NCBI RefSeq assembly: GCF_963678635.1
Contig: NC_087066.1
Coordinates: forward strand, 46,051,225 to 46,115,224
DNA: 64,000 nt
Direction of reading: 5' to 3'
Source: Symsagittifera roscoffensis
Lineage: Eukaryota; Xenacoelomorpha; Acoela; Convolutidae
Shown: positions 48,901-61,195 of the stretch, piece by piece
How positions within the stretch are numbered: position 1 is the first letter of the stretch
Layout: the number at the start of each line of letters is the position of its first letter
Notes under the pieces: generated by a model
Told to the model about the DNA's origin: nothing
The model's input: the letters and a program-made list of their open reading frames with translations, nothing else
Database searches by the model: none
Program-made: the position numbers and the translations under genes

Positions 48901-50393
48901 CGAAACTGTTAAAATAAAAAACATCAAATGACTAAGCCAATATAACATAAGCCGAACCCTTTTGAACGAAAAAAAATCAATAAAATTATGGACAATCAGG
49001 TTTGGTCAATGTACAAACTTGGAAAACAAACGTGAAATCAGTCGACAGATACAACGACGAAAACCACAATTCCGAAAACAGCCAACAGACAATTGGAAAA
49101 GATTCAAGAATGCAAGAAAAAACAAATGATGGCCTTTCGAACAAAAAAGTTAGATGGCATTAGCTCTTTGAATTTCTTGAAAAAATTATGAGTAAACTCT
49201 TTCGATAAATTCAAATCAATTTGAGAAAACTGGATCAACAGGTTTTTTTTTATTTCGCAGGGAAATCTGAAACCTAAATTCCAATTTCGAAACTAGAAGT
49301 CCATCACGTTTTTCAATCGTGAACAACGAGCAACAAAATGTGCATCGTGCGAACCCAGGAAGTATTGAAGAATTCATGCCAACTGTTGAAGATTCCCGGA
49401 GTACGATAACGCCCGGTAATAATGAGGATTCATTGAAGAATTTGAACAAAAGATAACGATTATTTGTTGGCAAAACGGCGGACACTTCAAACGTCTTTTA
49501 TAAAAATAACTTTATCAGGTATTTAAATCTCAGTCACTTCTCTCTCTTTCGCAAAAAAATGTCCAATTATCTTTTCTGAAACATAAGTTATAGCGTTTCA
49601 TAAAAATACAGTTCATTTGAAACACACTGTACGTTCATAGACTCTATTTGAGATACTACTTGTTTTTTGCGCCAACTCAAATAGTGAAAATTGTGAAATT
49701 AGCGTCTCGAAGCCTTCATATTCAGCCAAAAAAACGTGAATATCTGTAATATCTACTTTTGAGTCAGAGCTTTCAGAAGTAGTGTCTAAACCGTAAAAAC
49801 AGACATTAAGCGCCATAGAATTTGAATTACTATCTATTCAAGGAATCAGCGAAGAATTCACAATTAATCTCTCAAAAATGGGATAAAAGGATATCAAAAA
49901 TGGTTAACCAACGAAACGCAGAACATGTTTGAGCAATTTTTCAGCACTAGTTGGATATGATTCATATTTAAAAACTTTATTAAGCAGCGTAAAATCTTTA
50001 TTTACAGTCCCATAAAATGGTTGAATTTGAAAACTAATACTACTTGATAAATAGATTTTAAAAATTATTAATAGAATAAGTGTAGCGTGTTGTTGTGTCA
50101 TTTGCAAACTGAGGTGTCCATTATTACAAAAACTATTGAATGTAGTTTCATCAAATGTATTTGGCACGTTTTTAGTGTTTCAATCGAAAAAGATCAGAAA
50201 AAGTGTGAAATAACGTTCCTTTAACAAGTCTTTGATCAAAACTCATTGAGCTATAGAACGGAAAAATTGATCCAATCAGTGAATTGTAATCAATGAATAC
50301 TGGGAGAACACCTCTGGTTGCAATTAACTTAATATTTGACAGCTTCCTCTCATCTCAATGTTTGGCATCTAATATCCCTCTCATCTCCCGCCG
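45926..50393. other. Repeat-rich stretch without a confirmed gene
   Basis: Contains a LINE fragment (47760-48240) and an (AAAC)n run (48296-48317). An open plus-strand frame at 48420-48716 (98 codons, basic, Asn/Lys-rich, no recognised domain) could be LINE debris or an exon. The intervals 46200-47700 and 48720-50390 show nothing I can name. Confidence 0.5.
47760..48240 (+). pseudogene. C-terminal fragment of a LINE reverse transcriptase
   Basis: The plus strand reads FKSLGLFINKKLTFKSHIDM near 47790, then TYGYSTKTTLN and LMQKRILR near 47930-47990, a pattern shared by the thumb region of CR1/Jockey-type reverse transcriptases (LGV-x-LDKKLTF-like; LQKRALR-like). Frame changes and stops interrupt it. 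Towards the end two 50-bp tandem units (SPLCFLK) repeat. Confidence 0.6.
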
Positions 50394-53300
50394 TCAGAGT
50401 TTGATTGGAGGAAGATCAGTCAGACTATCGTCGTCCTCATTCACACCCAACCGGAAGTCTTCATCATCATCATCATCATCCAGTCCTAAATCCTCACTAA
50501 GCACTTGGGAGTAGCGAACAGTCTCCTTCTGATTCTGAACACACACACACACTCATATCTTAGTAAAAAGTACCCGACACCATGGTTGGCACGGAAATTA
50601 AAATTAAAATCTAGGTTAAAATGAACGATTTACCAATGCGCAGCAGCAAAACGGTATCAAAAAATCCACTTCAACTTAAAGAAAAATTTGAATCCAGAAA
50701 CACTTTTATAAATTTTATAGAAAGATTGTTGATTTTTACCTGGAAAAGAAGAAAAGTGAATCTGTTGCTACAAGCTGTGCGGATATATTCAACAGAGCGC
50801 CAACGACTAGTTTTCAAAAAGTAGATAAAGAGCACAAAGAGAGCCACAAACAGAATGAGGATTCCAATCACACCTTCGATTGTGAAACCACGAGACCTCA
50901 CATTGTGTTCCTCCTCGTCCTCATTTTTGTTCGCACTGTTCCTTGTCTAAATTAAAACTTATTCAGTATGATAATCTGCCTTTTCTCAAATAACGACTCT
51001 TCATTTAACTAAAAGAAATGATCAAAACCAACGGACCGTTCGAAAGCGTAACAAGATAATAGCAAAAAAAACTACTGGTTTTTCATCTAGTGTATTAAAT
51101 TTTTTTTAGCACCTGTGCAATGCTGCTTTTCTCAAACAAGCAAAAAAAATGGCAAAGGGAGCTTTCAATGCATGTAAACAACATGGCCGAAAGAATTAGA
51201 AAAGAGCAGCAATTTTTTTTATCTCATGTGAAAGCACTTTCAATTTCAATAATCTTTTTATGATTGACACCACCTATTCATAAAATAACATTTAGAGAAA
51301 AACTGAATCGAAGCACAACCTTTTTATTCCGCTGTGAAATCTAAAAAACTAAAATCTACTTCAGAAACAAAATTTTTCTCAAGAATTAAAAACGACACGA
51401 CCTACATAGAAAAACCTTGCTTTCCTCAAGAATTTTTAAAAAATAGCAAGATCTTAACACGTGTCTTCACTTCGCCCAATCACACTTAAATAAAAGCGCT
51501 GTAAAATTGAAAAGAGTTTGCCTAATGCGTGATTTGAGCCCCGACCTTGAGATTAAAACCTTGTGTGCTCAAAACTGCACCATACTGCCTTGCAGTCCTC
51601 AAACACCAGCCATCAATTAATCTGATAAACACATGCTATTATTCTCCCAAGATAAAGACCGTGAAAAGTTATACAAAAATCAAATTAGGCAGGAAAAAAT
51701 GACCATAAAAAACAACACAAGGGTGATAGATAGTAGGGTAATGAATAAACAAACGGTTGTAGAACATTAATTTATTTAAGGTAAGGATACTATTCAGAAA
51801 TGTCCTTTAACAACTTTTTGGTAATTTCTGTATGCATTTTTTCGACTTAATGTCTCTGAAGAAACTTATTGAGGTGACTTTCCAACATAGAACTGCGAAC
51901 GCTTTACACGGCCTTATAACTTCTTTTCGCAATTTTCCTCATACATTCAATTGCATTCGTCCGGACACCATTGAACCAGAAAGTGATTTACTGTTTCACG
52001 TTGAATCCATGATACAACATAAATTCCATCGATACAACTGTAAGCACGCCATTTATCCGTGGTAGACTATAGTTGAATTTTGAAGTCCACAAAAACTATT
52101 TAAGCAATATAATTCGGTATACTTATTCAAATAATTCGCTTTTCTCGAAATACACTAATCGATTTTTCATTGGAAAAAGCTCGCTTTTGATTGGTGCAAG
52201 TTTTAACAAATGCATATTTCCAGTTTCGGTAAATTTTGTTCTACTTTAATCAAGTCCATCAGGGTTAGATAGCTATTAGACAGATATTTAAACGTGAATA
52301 AAAAATTGTAAGTTTACTCGTAGCAAAACGGCGGGACCAATCTTTCATACACGTATTTTGTAGGAGCCTAACTATCATACTTGTAACCCCCACACGAATG
52401 GTAATATGATTCATTAAAAGAAATGATTCATTGCGCGGCTAGCAAAAAGTATGAAGTTGCCATGATAAAACTGACATCAAATTGGGTACCAGAGCTTTCC
52501 TCGCAGATTGCTTAAGAAAAAACATTGTGCTCTCACTTACATTTTCACTTCTAGTTATTGTTTTATTATGCATTGGCGTTAAAATTAGAACTAAAATTGC
52601 AAAAACAACTTTTAACAGAGGCGAAGCTGCGCTTTGCAGCCAGTAGTGAGAAAACGGCCAAAAAAGCATCTCCGTATAGCGAAATGAAAAAAAGTAGAAA
52701 TGAGCCTCAAATTAGTAGAAGCTTTGCTATGTGTCATTTTCGAATGTGCGATCTTTGATTTAGAGTCTCGCATCCTTCCCTATCAGCCGCGGACGCTTAA
52801 CGTAAGTTAAATATTTTTTCTCTGCTTCATGTTTTGACGGTTACGTAGCATTAAATAGACAGACAACCGCGTATTCGTACTCGTCAGTGAGTAAACAAAA
52901 ACTATAAGCAGAGGCGAAGCACAGCTTCGCATAATTCGTGATACAATTGAAGCGCAGCATTAGGAAAGTGTAAATAGACGGAAATAACAAAACCGAAAAA
53001 AGTGGTAAGGATTAAAAATATTAAAAGAAAAACAGTCGAAGAACAACCAATAATATTAAATAAGCTCTTAGAATTTACCGCATGGCCACTGCTCGACAAT
53101 AAATGGCACCACGTCCTTTGAGCTGAGAACAGAAAATGCCATCAGAAATTGTTGTCAATCATTTTTTGCTCTTGAATTGACACCAAGTAAGGTAACTAAG
53201 CAGAAAACACAACTTGAGACCATTTCGGCCGAATTAAAGTTTTAGGCGCCAAAAAACCAAGAGGAAAACCAAGGAAACATACAACAATGAAAATGCTGAC

Positions 53301-56300
53301 AACACAAGAAGCTTCCCCGATGTGGCAACTAAGCCGAAAAAACATAAACAGACAGACGAAAGTTGTTCGACAACTCATATTTTCTGGACAAAAATCAATT
53401 TCATATAGAATGAAAACAGAATAAGGTCCGGTCGGTGCTCGAATCCCAGACCTTAGGGTACATTGGGAAACCATGTTACCTCCAGGCCAAGTGCAAAATA
53501 GTCTCAAAGTTTTCAAGGTGCGCTAAAAGAGCAAATTCATAATTTCGTACAAATCTGTTTTAAAAAGTTGTCAAGGGAAAAGTTTAAAGTCTAACTAGCG
53601 TTTAACGCACCTTCGGTGCTTCGAAATTTTTCGACAACTCATGAAAAACCGCATATATTGGAAACAACATCTGCAAAGTTTTAGTGTACTCTGACAGCAC
53701 CCAATTACAGGGTTGGTAATTTTGAACTTTTAAATTTTTTTAATTCCCATTTTAAAAGCGTCATCTCGAAAACTTAATGAGCCTGTGGAGAAATATGGAG
53801 GCCAAGTTTCCAACCACTGAGAGTCCCTGAGAGCACCCTACTATAGGGTTAGGAATCCAAAATTTTGGGATTTTTTTTAAACCTAAGTTTCCCGAAAATA
53901 AAAAATGAAAAAAACGTCTTATCTCGGAAACCAAAAGGATTTGAGCATTCATATTAGGAGGCAAGATTTGAGACGCCTGGGTGTACGCTGACAAAAAGGT
54001 TGTATCTTTATCAAGTTAGGGTGTTCAAAAAACACTTGTTATCTTCTTTTATCATTATCACTTCCATATCTAGAAAATTCCAAGACTTTTGACTGGAATA
54101 CGTGATGAAGGGACTCCTGACTGTAACCTCGGTTACTATGATACTTTTGATCTTCTGATTACATCAAGTTAGTAGTTTCACATTTTTTGAATTTCTTTGT
54201 AGATAAGTTCTTTGAGAAATTTCGAAAAAATCAAAAAACTTCACATCTCGGAAACTAAAAGCATTTGAGCAGTCGCGTTTAGCCATGTGGCAAGATTTGC
54301 AACTCTTTTAGAGTACCCTGACAACACCGAACTATAGCGTTGGGCATTTCAAATTTTGAAAAACAATTAATTTGAACTTTCTGAAAATTACAAAGAAAAC
54401 TACAAAGAAGTGAGCAGTCATATTTGGAGGCGAGATTTGCAATCCTTGAGAGTACTCTGACAGGACCTAACTACAGGGTTGGGATTTTCAGATTTTTAAA
54501 GAACAATAATAATTTAAGTTTTCTGAAAATTTTTGAAAAAATCACAAAAAACGTCATCTCGAAAACTACAAAGAATTGAGCAGTCATACTTGGAGGCAAG
54601 ATTCGCAATCTTTGAGAGTACTCTGACAGGACCTAAGTACAGGGTTGAGAAATTCAGATTTTAAAAAACTAATAATAATTTAAAGTTGTCTGAAAATTTT
54701 TGAAAAATCACAAAAAAACGTTTTATCTAGAAAACTATAAAGAATTGAGCAGTCATATTTGGAGGCAAGATTCGCAATCTTTGAGATTACTCTGACAGGA
54801 CCTAACTACAGGGTTGAGAATTTCAGATTTTTAAAGAACAATAATAATTTAAGTTTTCTGAAAATTTTTGAAAAAATCACAAAAAACGTCACATCTCGAA
54901 AACTACAAAGAATTGAGCAGTCATATTTGGAGGCAAGATTCGCAATCTTTGATATTACTCTGACAGGACCCAACTACAGGGTTGGGAATTTCAGATTTTT
55001 AAAGAACAATAATAATTTAAGTTTTCTGAAAATTTTTGAAAAAATCACAAAAAACGTCATCTCGAAAACTACAAAGAATTGAGCAGTCATACTTGGAGGC
55101 AAGATTCGCAATCTTTGAGAGTACTCTGACAGGACCTAAGTACAGGGTTGAGAAATTCAGATTTTAAAAAACTAATAATAATTTAAAGTTGTCTGAAAAT
55201 TTTTGAAAAATCACAAAAAAACGTTTTATCTAGAAAACTATAAAGAATTGAGCAGTCATATTTGGAGGCAAGATTCGCAATCTTTGAGATTACTCTGACA
55301 GGACCTAACTACAGGGTTGAGAATTTCAGATTTTTAAAGAACAATAATAATTTAAGTTTTCTGAAAATTTTTGAAAAAATCACAAAAAACGTCACATCTC
55401 GAAAACTACAAAGAATTGAGCAGTCATATTTGGAGGCAAGATTCGCAATCTTTGATATTACTCTGACAGGACCCAACTACAGGGTTGGGAATTTCAGATT
55501 TTGCGGGGAAAAAATTAATAAGTTTACTGAAAGTTTTTTTGAAAAAATCTCAAAAAACGTCATATTTCGAAAACTACAAGGATTTGAACAGTGATACTTG
55601 GAGGCAAGATTTTTATCTCCTTAGAGTACTCTGACAGCACCCAACTACAGGGATGGGAAATTTGTAAATTATTTTGTTATTTGAAATTTCTGAAAATTTT
55701 AAAAAAAATCTCAAAAATCGTCTTATCTCGTTAACTTAAATGATTCGGGCATTCAAAATTGGAGGCCAAATTCGCAACTCCTAATTCGATTTTGGGCTGC
55801 TTCATTTAAACTCGGTAAAATAACCACTAAAATCAAATTGGAAAATCGAAAAAATATTCTCAACCATTGCAATATACGATATAGCTTAAACATGGAAAAA
55901 TAATACGTTGAAAACGCTTAAACATGGCGAGATAGTGAAGCCCGCATTTAAATATATTGAGACCATTTCGGCCGAATAAAAGTTTTAGGCGCCAAAAAAA
56001 CCAAGAGGAGACACTCGCGCAAGTGTAATTATCCAATCAGAATCGAGATGCGAAAGCAAATTTACGAAACGAATAGTTCGATGTGTCTTAAAGAATTCGA
56101 TGTGCTACCATCTTCAATTTACTGGAAATGGATTTTTCCTGAATCCAACGTGAAAAAAGACGCTACTTCGGTAATCAACTAAAGTTTCTTGTAATCAAGT
56201 TTCCGATTACAAGGAAATTTGTTTACGCGAAAAATTCTTGTTCCCGATTTTAAGACACTCGCGCAAGTGTAACTATCCAATCAGAATCCAGATGCGAAAA

Positions 56301-57449
56301 GAATTATTTCGTACGTTTGCTTTATCATCTCGATTCTGATTAGAAAAAATATTTGTCTACTTACTGACTAGTATTAAAACGCGGTTATCTACTAACGCAC
56401 CGCGCTCCTGTTTCGACAAAGTTTCAACCAACCGTTTCAGTTCAACTATTTCCTCCTTTAGTTAATAAACTTAATATATACTAGCGTATAACGCACCTCC
56501 GGTGCTTCAAACAGATTAGTGAACATGAAAGTTGCTAAGACATAAAATATAGGAAACTGAAAACATTTACGTATTCATGTCTGGAGGCCAAATTTGCAAC
56601 CCCTACGGTAACCCTGTCAGCATCACACTTTTCGTTTGCTAATTTCAAACCGGGCGAAAAAAAAACATTGAAATCAAGCTGGAAAATCGAAAAAAATTCT
56701 AAGCATCGAAATATACGTTATAGCTTAAACGTGCAAAAATCTTTTCTTTAACATGCAAAAAAATATGTTGAAAAAGCTCAATCATGGCGAGATAGTGAAG
56801 CCCGCATTTAAATATACAATAGATAGATATAATAGATAAATGTAAAAGATAGATAAAAGATGTTATGATTTCACAAATTGAGTTTTTAACAGTCTTTGAA
56901 ACCCCAGTAGTTTGTTATTGTGATACAATAAACAATTTCACTTGAGCAAATAACAGGCAAATTCTCTGAACACACAGTAAAAAAACTGACCATTATTTTG
57001 ATATAACTTTCACTAACTTTTGGGGATGATGCGCATTCTTCCAAGCCACTGTTATCAAACACTAGGCTGCAATTTTGTAGAAGTTGAGTTAGATTAAACA
57101 ATATTGCAATAGAATTTTCTTTTTGGCACAACGCTGAACCATTTTTGAAATTACAGCAGACGCTCGAAGAAGGGTCAGAAGTCTGTGCCTAAAATAACAA
57201 AAAACCTTGTAATATTAGATAATGGAGAAACCAAGGAGAAATTTGGGGTGTATCACTTTCTAATAAATTGAACGCTTCGCCTACTTTACCACAAATCCCG
57301 TCGCAGATTGCGGAGAGATTCAAATTAGTTTCTCTTTTATTCTCATTTGACTGAGTATCCACTATTGTAATCCAATCACAATTTGATTTCGTATTGATGC
57401 CGGCAATACACAGAACAAAAATTATGATCGAAACATTGAACTTCATCAT
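50394..57449 (-). CDS. Probable type I membrane protein with acidic sorting tail
   Basis: Four exons on the minus strand, 57449-57285, 57188-56991, 50946-50740 and 50534-50394, join in phase 0 throughout and give 236 residues. Residues 1-21 are a signal peptide (MKFNVSIIIFVLCIAG). The ectodomain has several cysteines and N-glycosylation sites (NLS, NGS, NLT, NCS). Exon 3 begins acidic (NEDEEEH) and then carries one transmembrane helix (VIGILILFVALFVLFIYFL). The tail has YSQV (YxxPhi endocytosis type) and an aspartate cluster DDDDDDED, as in receptors that cycle through the Golgi and endosomes. No family recognised. The two 3' exons are well supported. Their link to the 5' pair across 6 kb rests on phase and logic, and exon 2 could instead read on to a stop at 56886. 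Confidence 0.5.
53190..53520 (-). mobile_element. SINE-like relative of family B
   Basis: The minus strand carries GTCTGTCTGTTTATG, TTTTCGGCTTAGTTGCCAC and a tRNA-like segment with GGGATTCGAGCACC near 53436. A 50-bp part of it (GAGACCATTTCGGCCGAAT and onward, 53216-53265) recurs at 55963-56010 on the far side of the Helitron-like element. Confidence 0.5.
53595..55956 (-). mobile_element. Helitron-like non-autonomous element carrying a satellite array
   Basis: On the minus strand the element ends with hairpin GCACCGAAGGTGC (53619-53607), GTTAAACG and CTAG followed by T, the standard Helitron 3' end. The other end is shared with a short copy at 56481-56816: both carry TTAAATGCGGGCTTCACTAT and TCTCGCCATG, and the flanks diverge just outside. 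The short copy has the same 3' hairpin (GCACCGGAGGTGC) and CTAG. There is no Rep/helicase coding. The inside is filled with about 168-bp tandem units. It lies in the long intron of the type I membrane protein gene. Confidence 0.6.
53760..55790 (-). repeat. 168-bp satellite with a three-unit higher-order repeat
   Basis: The marker TGGAGGCAAGATTCGCAATC recurs at 54425, 54591, 54760, 54928, 55094, 55263, 55431, 55599 and 55760 (outer ones diverged), spaced 161-169 bp, with older units leftward to about 53793. Blocks 54591-55093 and 55094-55598 are nearly identical, so three units form a higher-order repeat of about 503 bp. Two almost identical plus-strand open frames (54759 and 55262) are by-products. 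Confidence 0.88.
56010..56405. mobile_element. MITE-related fragments
   Basis: ACACTCGCGCAAGTGTAA followed by ATCCAATCAGAATC occurs twice (56011 and 56254). The second copy continues to an inverted TCTCGATTCTGATT and a closing ATTTGTCTACTTACTG with AAACGCGGTTAT, as in the element at 23705-23905. Confidence 0.45.
56481..56816 (-). mobile_element. Short Helitron-like copy with a single satellite unit
   Basis: Same two ends as the element at 53595-55956 but with only one diverged unit (TGGAGGCCAAATTTGCAACC near 56581). It serves to define the element's boundaries. Confidence 0.6.
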
Positions 57450-59031
57450 TTAGATACCAATGAACTCCAATTTTGCACAGAGCTCGATTGTTGGTCGTAA
57501 CGAGAGCTCGCCCATTATTGCTCTGAAGCAGTCAAAAACCCGTGTGTTTCATTGAAAACATTCTTGATCCTACATTTTAACTTCCAGATTGTGTGACATT
57601 CGCCCGGAAGTACATAACGACGGAATATAAAGCTAGGTTATGTGCCAGTCGGTCATATCTGGAAGTGTGACCTTGAGGGACACGAATATACGTGATTTTG
57701 GAGTGAAGTTTTATTTTTCAAAATTTCGAATGGAGCCTGTCATGCTCAGTTTTCTCGCGACAACTGAAAACATAAAATGAAAAATCAGAACGACCGAATT
57801 AACAATTGCGGGAAAGTCGTCAAATATATACAGTCGGAAATCGCTATTCGCAATTTCCATCATAGAAAACGAGAGTAGAGCTGTCCTATCTGATATAGGA
57901 GACCAAACGAACAAGAGAGCGGAACTAAAATTAACTGGACCAGTGTGAACCTTCAACGGAAAGGTGGACAAGTGAAGTCTCCCAATGGTCCAGAGTCAAA
58001 ACTATATTCTTGAGTTAGAACTTACTTCCCTTGATTGGGACTCGTCATTAGAAAACTTCTTGAGTTACATTTCATTATATTTATGCCGGAGTCGTTAATT
58101 AGTTCAATTACTCTGTGTCTCAAGCGTGCTGCTATGTGAGTACTAAATTTAGTTTTCTCGAGTGTGTTTTATGATTGTTATGTTGAGATAAGGCGAGTTT
58201 TAGGTTGATCCATCTGAAATGGATCAAAGTTCCACTGTCCAATGAAAAGTAACTTAACGGATTGTTCCGACCCTGTTTTTAACGGCGTTCGTGTATTTTG
58301 GGTATTTCGAGACCTAAGTATGGGAACGTTCTTATTTTCTAGAGTGGGGGGATATTTTGGTAGTAGCCTTTAAGCTGTAACGGGTTCTAGTCTCATGTCG
58401 CAAGCGAACCGAATTGGCTCCGACCGTTCTTGAGGTAGAAAAACACAAGAGATAGTGTCCCTGACTCTTGAGCCAAAGGTTATAGGGCCTATTTCTCACA
58501 AGCCTCATATGTGACCGAAGTAGGCGACTGTTACATAGTGTTTTTATGGCGCTCCTGGGTGTTTTTACGACATCACGACTACGGAGTCGAACCCACTTGA
58601 CACAGCTCCGGTCTGCATGCCCATTCTAGAGTACCGGTGGTACGGTTCAGCGGGAACGTGTAAACCTTCCGGTTGTACCGGGATAGCTTTTTAAGAAAAC
58701 TTGAGAAACCTTCCTGGTACGCTCTCCGAACGAAGCCTAGCTAACCGAGTAAGGGAGGTAACTAGGGGGACGAAAACACGAGCAAAAAGATAAAAATCGA
58801 AACAAAAACAAGAAAAAAGTATAGAAAAAGGAACAAAAACCATAAAACAAAAAAGGCAGAGACTTTGATACCAGATCAGTTGGATCAAACCTTTATATTA
58901 ATTAAATAGTATACCCATACTGTTTTATAAGACCGATCGTTTCGATCAATCTAGCAATCTAAACCAGTGACTTCAATAAGGTGCCCGAGTGGGGGGCGTT
59001 GTTAAGGGTTTTCAGATAGCTTGCAATCTAG

Positions 59032-59224
59032 CCGGACTACTAGGAGACTTGACTGGAAAAGGTGACCAGTCGAGTAGGAAAGTGGTTCACTAGGACTGAA
59101 CCGGACCACTAGGAGACTTGACTGGAAGAGGTGACCAGCCGAGTGGGAAAGTGGTTCAGAAGGACTGAGCTGAACCGCTAGGAAACGTGACTGGAAGAGG
59201 TGACCAGCCAAGTGGGAAGGTGGC
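59032..59224 (+). repeat. Three tandem copies of a 69-bp unit
   Basis: Copies start at 59032, 59101 and 59170 (third truncated). The core is CTAGGAGACTTGACTGGAAG followed by AGGTGACCAG. Differences are few, so it is young. Confidence 0.85.
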
Positions 59225-60134
59225 GCTGGTGTCAAGTGCAGTGCACGTCAAAGGGACAACCAGCACGGGATCACTAAAACAAGAAGAGGACGCACAGGGG
59301 TGTTCTCAAGTTGGGCAAACGGGTATCGTTGAAATCCACATTACATTATATGAGATAAGTGTAAAATTGGATAAGCGGAGCCCCATTGTTTTGAGGAAGT
59401 TTTTACACAAGCAGGCCTGGAAACAGGTCTACGGTTTTCTCTCGAGAGGTTTAGCACACGGCGTTTAAGGGATTTTTTGGCTTAAGAGGGGGGGCTAAAG
59501 AGATGGAAGGTTAGAAGGGGGGCTGGTTAGGTTAGAGGTTGGCGGTTGTAAATCATAAAAAAGGGGGACACGTTAGAGTAACTGATTGTTCGGCATCGTC
59601 GATTTAGTTACATTAGATACTTACACGCGTTGCTTATAAGAAGCGGATATCCAAATTTAACATCGAGTTAAGGTAGGTACCCTGGTCGGATCGGTAGGGG
59701 GGAAAGGACATAGACAGTTTTTGTGATACCCCATAAGATTGCTAGCAGGGGGGAGGAAAACGCGTGGCAATCGGGTACCAGACATTTTTTTCGGACAAAG
59801 ATTGACATCTGTCAACCTTGAATTTTAGGTGGGTTCATCTATCTGTTTTTGAAATTTTTCCTGTTTAAATTTTTACGTTTTGGTGAATATTTGTTGTTGG
59901 TATACGAACGAACAGGTGATCACAAGATACCTGCAAGGAATTTAGGGTTTCAAATAGCCTGAAACAACGAGAGGGAGATAAATACAGGGGGGTCAGTATT
60001 TGGGTTTTGGCCATTAAGATAGGGATTTTGGGAATTTTTTTTTACTAGAGCTCAAGTGGTGGTAAACGGTACAGTGGTTCAAGAGTCCCCACAACGAAGA
60101 AGAAGAGATCCTATATCCAGACACTCAGTGACAA

Positions 60135-61195
60135 GTCTTGGGACAGTACCGAAGAAGTCTTGGGACATTGCAGTCTGGGGACAGTCTTGGAGGAACACGG
60201 TCTTGGGACAGTCTCGGGACAGAGCAGTCTTGGGACAGTCTTGGGACGGTGCAGTCTTGGAACAGTCTTGGACCAGAGCAGTCTTGGTACGAAACAGTCT
60301 TGGGACACTGGTCTTGGGACACTAGTCTTGGGACAGTAGTCTTGAGACAGCGGTCTTGGGACACTGGTCTTGGGACAGTGGTCTTGGGACAGTGGTCTTG
60401 GGACAGTAGTCTTGGGACAGTAGTCTTGGGACAGTAGTCTTGGGACACTAGTCTTGGGACAGTAGTCTTGAGACAGTAGTCTTGCGAGACTGGTCTTGGG
60501 ACAGTAGTCTTGGGAGAGTGGTCTTGGGACAGTAGTCTTGGGACAGTTTTTTTGGGACAGTAGTCTTGGGACAGTAGTCTTGGGACACTAGTCTTGGGAC
60601 AGTAGTCTTGGGACACTAGTCTTGGGACAGTAGTCTTGGGACACTAGTCTTGGGACACTAGTCTTGGGACAGTAGTCTTGAGACACTAATCTTGGGACAG
60701 TAGTCTTGGGACAGTAGTCTTGAGACAGTAGTTTTGGGACAGTGGTCTTGAGACACTAACAAGAAGTACTGGGACAACACTGAATAGTCTTGGGACAGTC
60801 TTGGTACGAAACAGTCTTGGGACACTGGTCTTGGGACACTAGTCCTGGGACAGTAGTCTTGGGGCAGTAGTCTTGGGACAGTGGTCTTGGGACACTGGTC
60901 TTGGGACAGTGGTCTTGGGACAGTGGTCTTGGGACAGTAGTCTTGGGACAGTAGTCCTGGGACACTAGTCTTGGGACAGTAGTCTTGGGACATTAGTCTT
61001 GGGACAGTAGTCTTGGGACAGTAGTCTTGGGACAGTAGTCTTGGGACAGTGGTCTTGGGACATTAGTCTTGGGACAGTAGTCTTCGGACAGTAGTCTTAG
61101 AGCAAGGGTCTTGGGACAGTGGTCTTGGGACACTAACAAGAAGTACTGGGACAACACTGAATAGTCTTGGGACAGTAGAGAGGAAGTCTTGGAGT
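60135..61195 (+). repeat. 14-bp minisatellite, about 70 units
   Basis: The unit CTTGGGACAGTAGT and its variants (CTTGGGACACTGGT, CTTGGGACAGTGGT) fill about 1.06 kb. The first 200 bp use longer, less regular units around the same CTTGGGACA core. A non-repeat interruption (ACACTAACAAGAAGTACTGG onward) occurs twice, at 60753 and 61130. Three 14-bp units equal 14 codons, so the minus strand reads an open 14-residue repeat; I treat this as incidental. Confidence 0.92.

Noticed and set aside
50293-50514. Plus-strand frame with a poly-serine run
   Set aside because: It is the shadow of the minus-strand exon whose aspartate codons form the acidic tail; the minus strand has a clean acceptor and matching phase.
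51806-52065. Plus-strand exon candidate reading LKKLIEVTFQHRTANALHGL
   Set aside because: The frame is open with balanced codons, but no acceptor or donor fits and no domain is recognised, so it was left out of the gene list.
54759-55594. Two nearly identical plus-strand open frames of about 108 codons
   Set aside because: They arise from the higher-order satellite repeat and lack any other gene feature.
56886-56990. Splicing out of a 25-bp intron at 56966-56990
   Set aside because: A GT...AG pair is present, but 25 bp is too short for an ordinary spliceosomal intron, and the donor more plausibly joins the distant transmembrane exon.
58375-59612. 5' LTR bounded by TGTAAC and TTACA
   Set aside because: The ends look LTR-like, but no second LTR is in the window, no primer binding site follows, and no target duplication could be tested.
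60125-60993. Two long minus-strand open frames (163 and 111 codons) of a 14-residue repeat
   Set aside because: They are simply the 14-bp minisatellite read in a stop-free frame; there is no domain, splice signal or start context.
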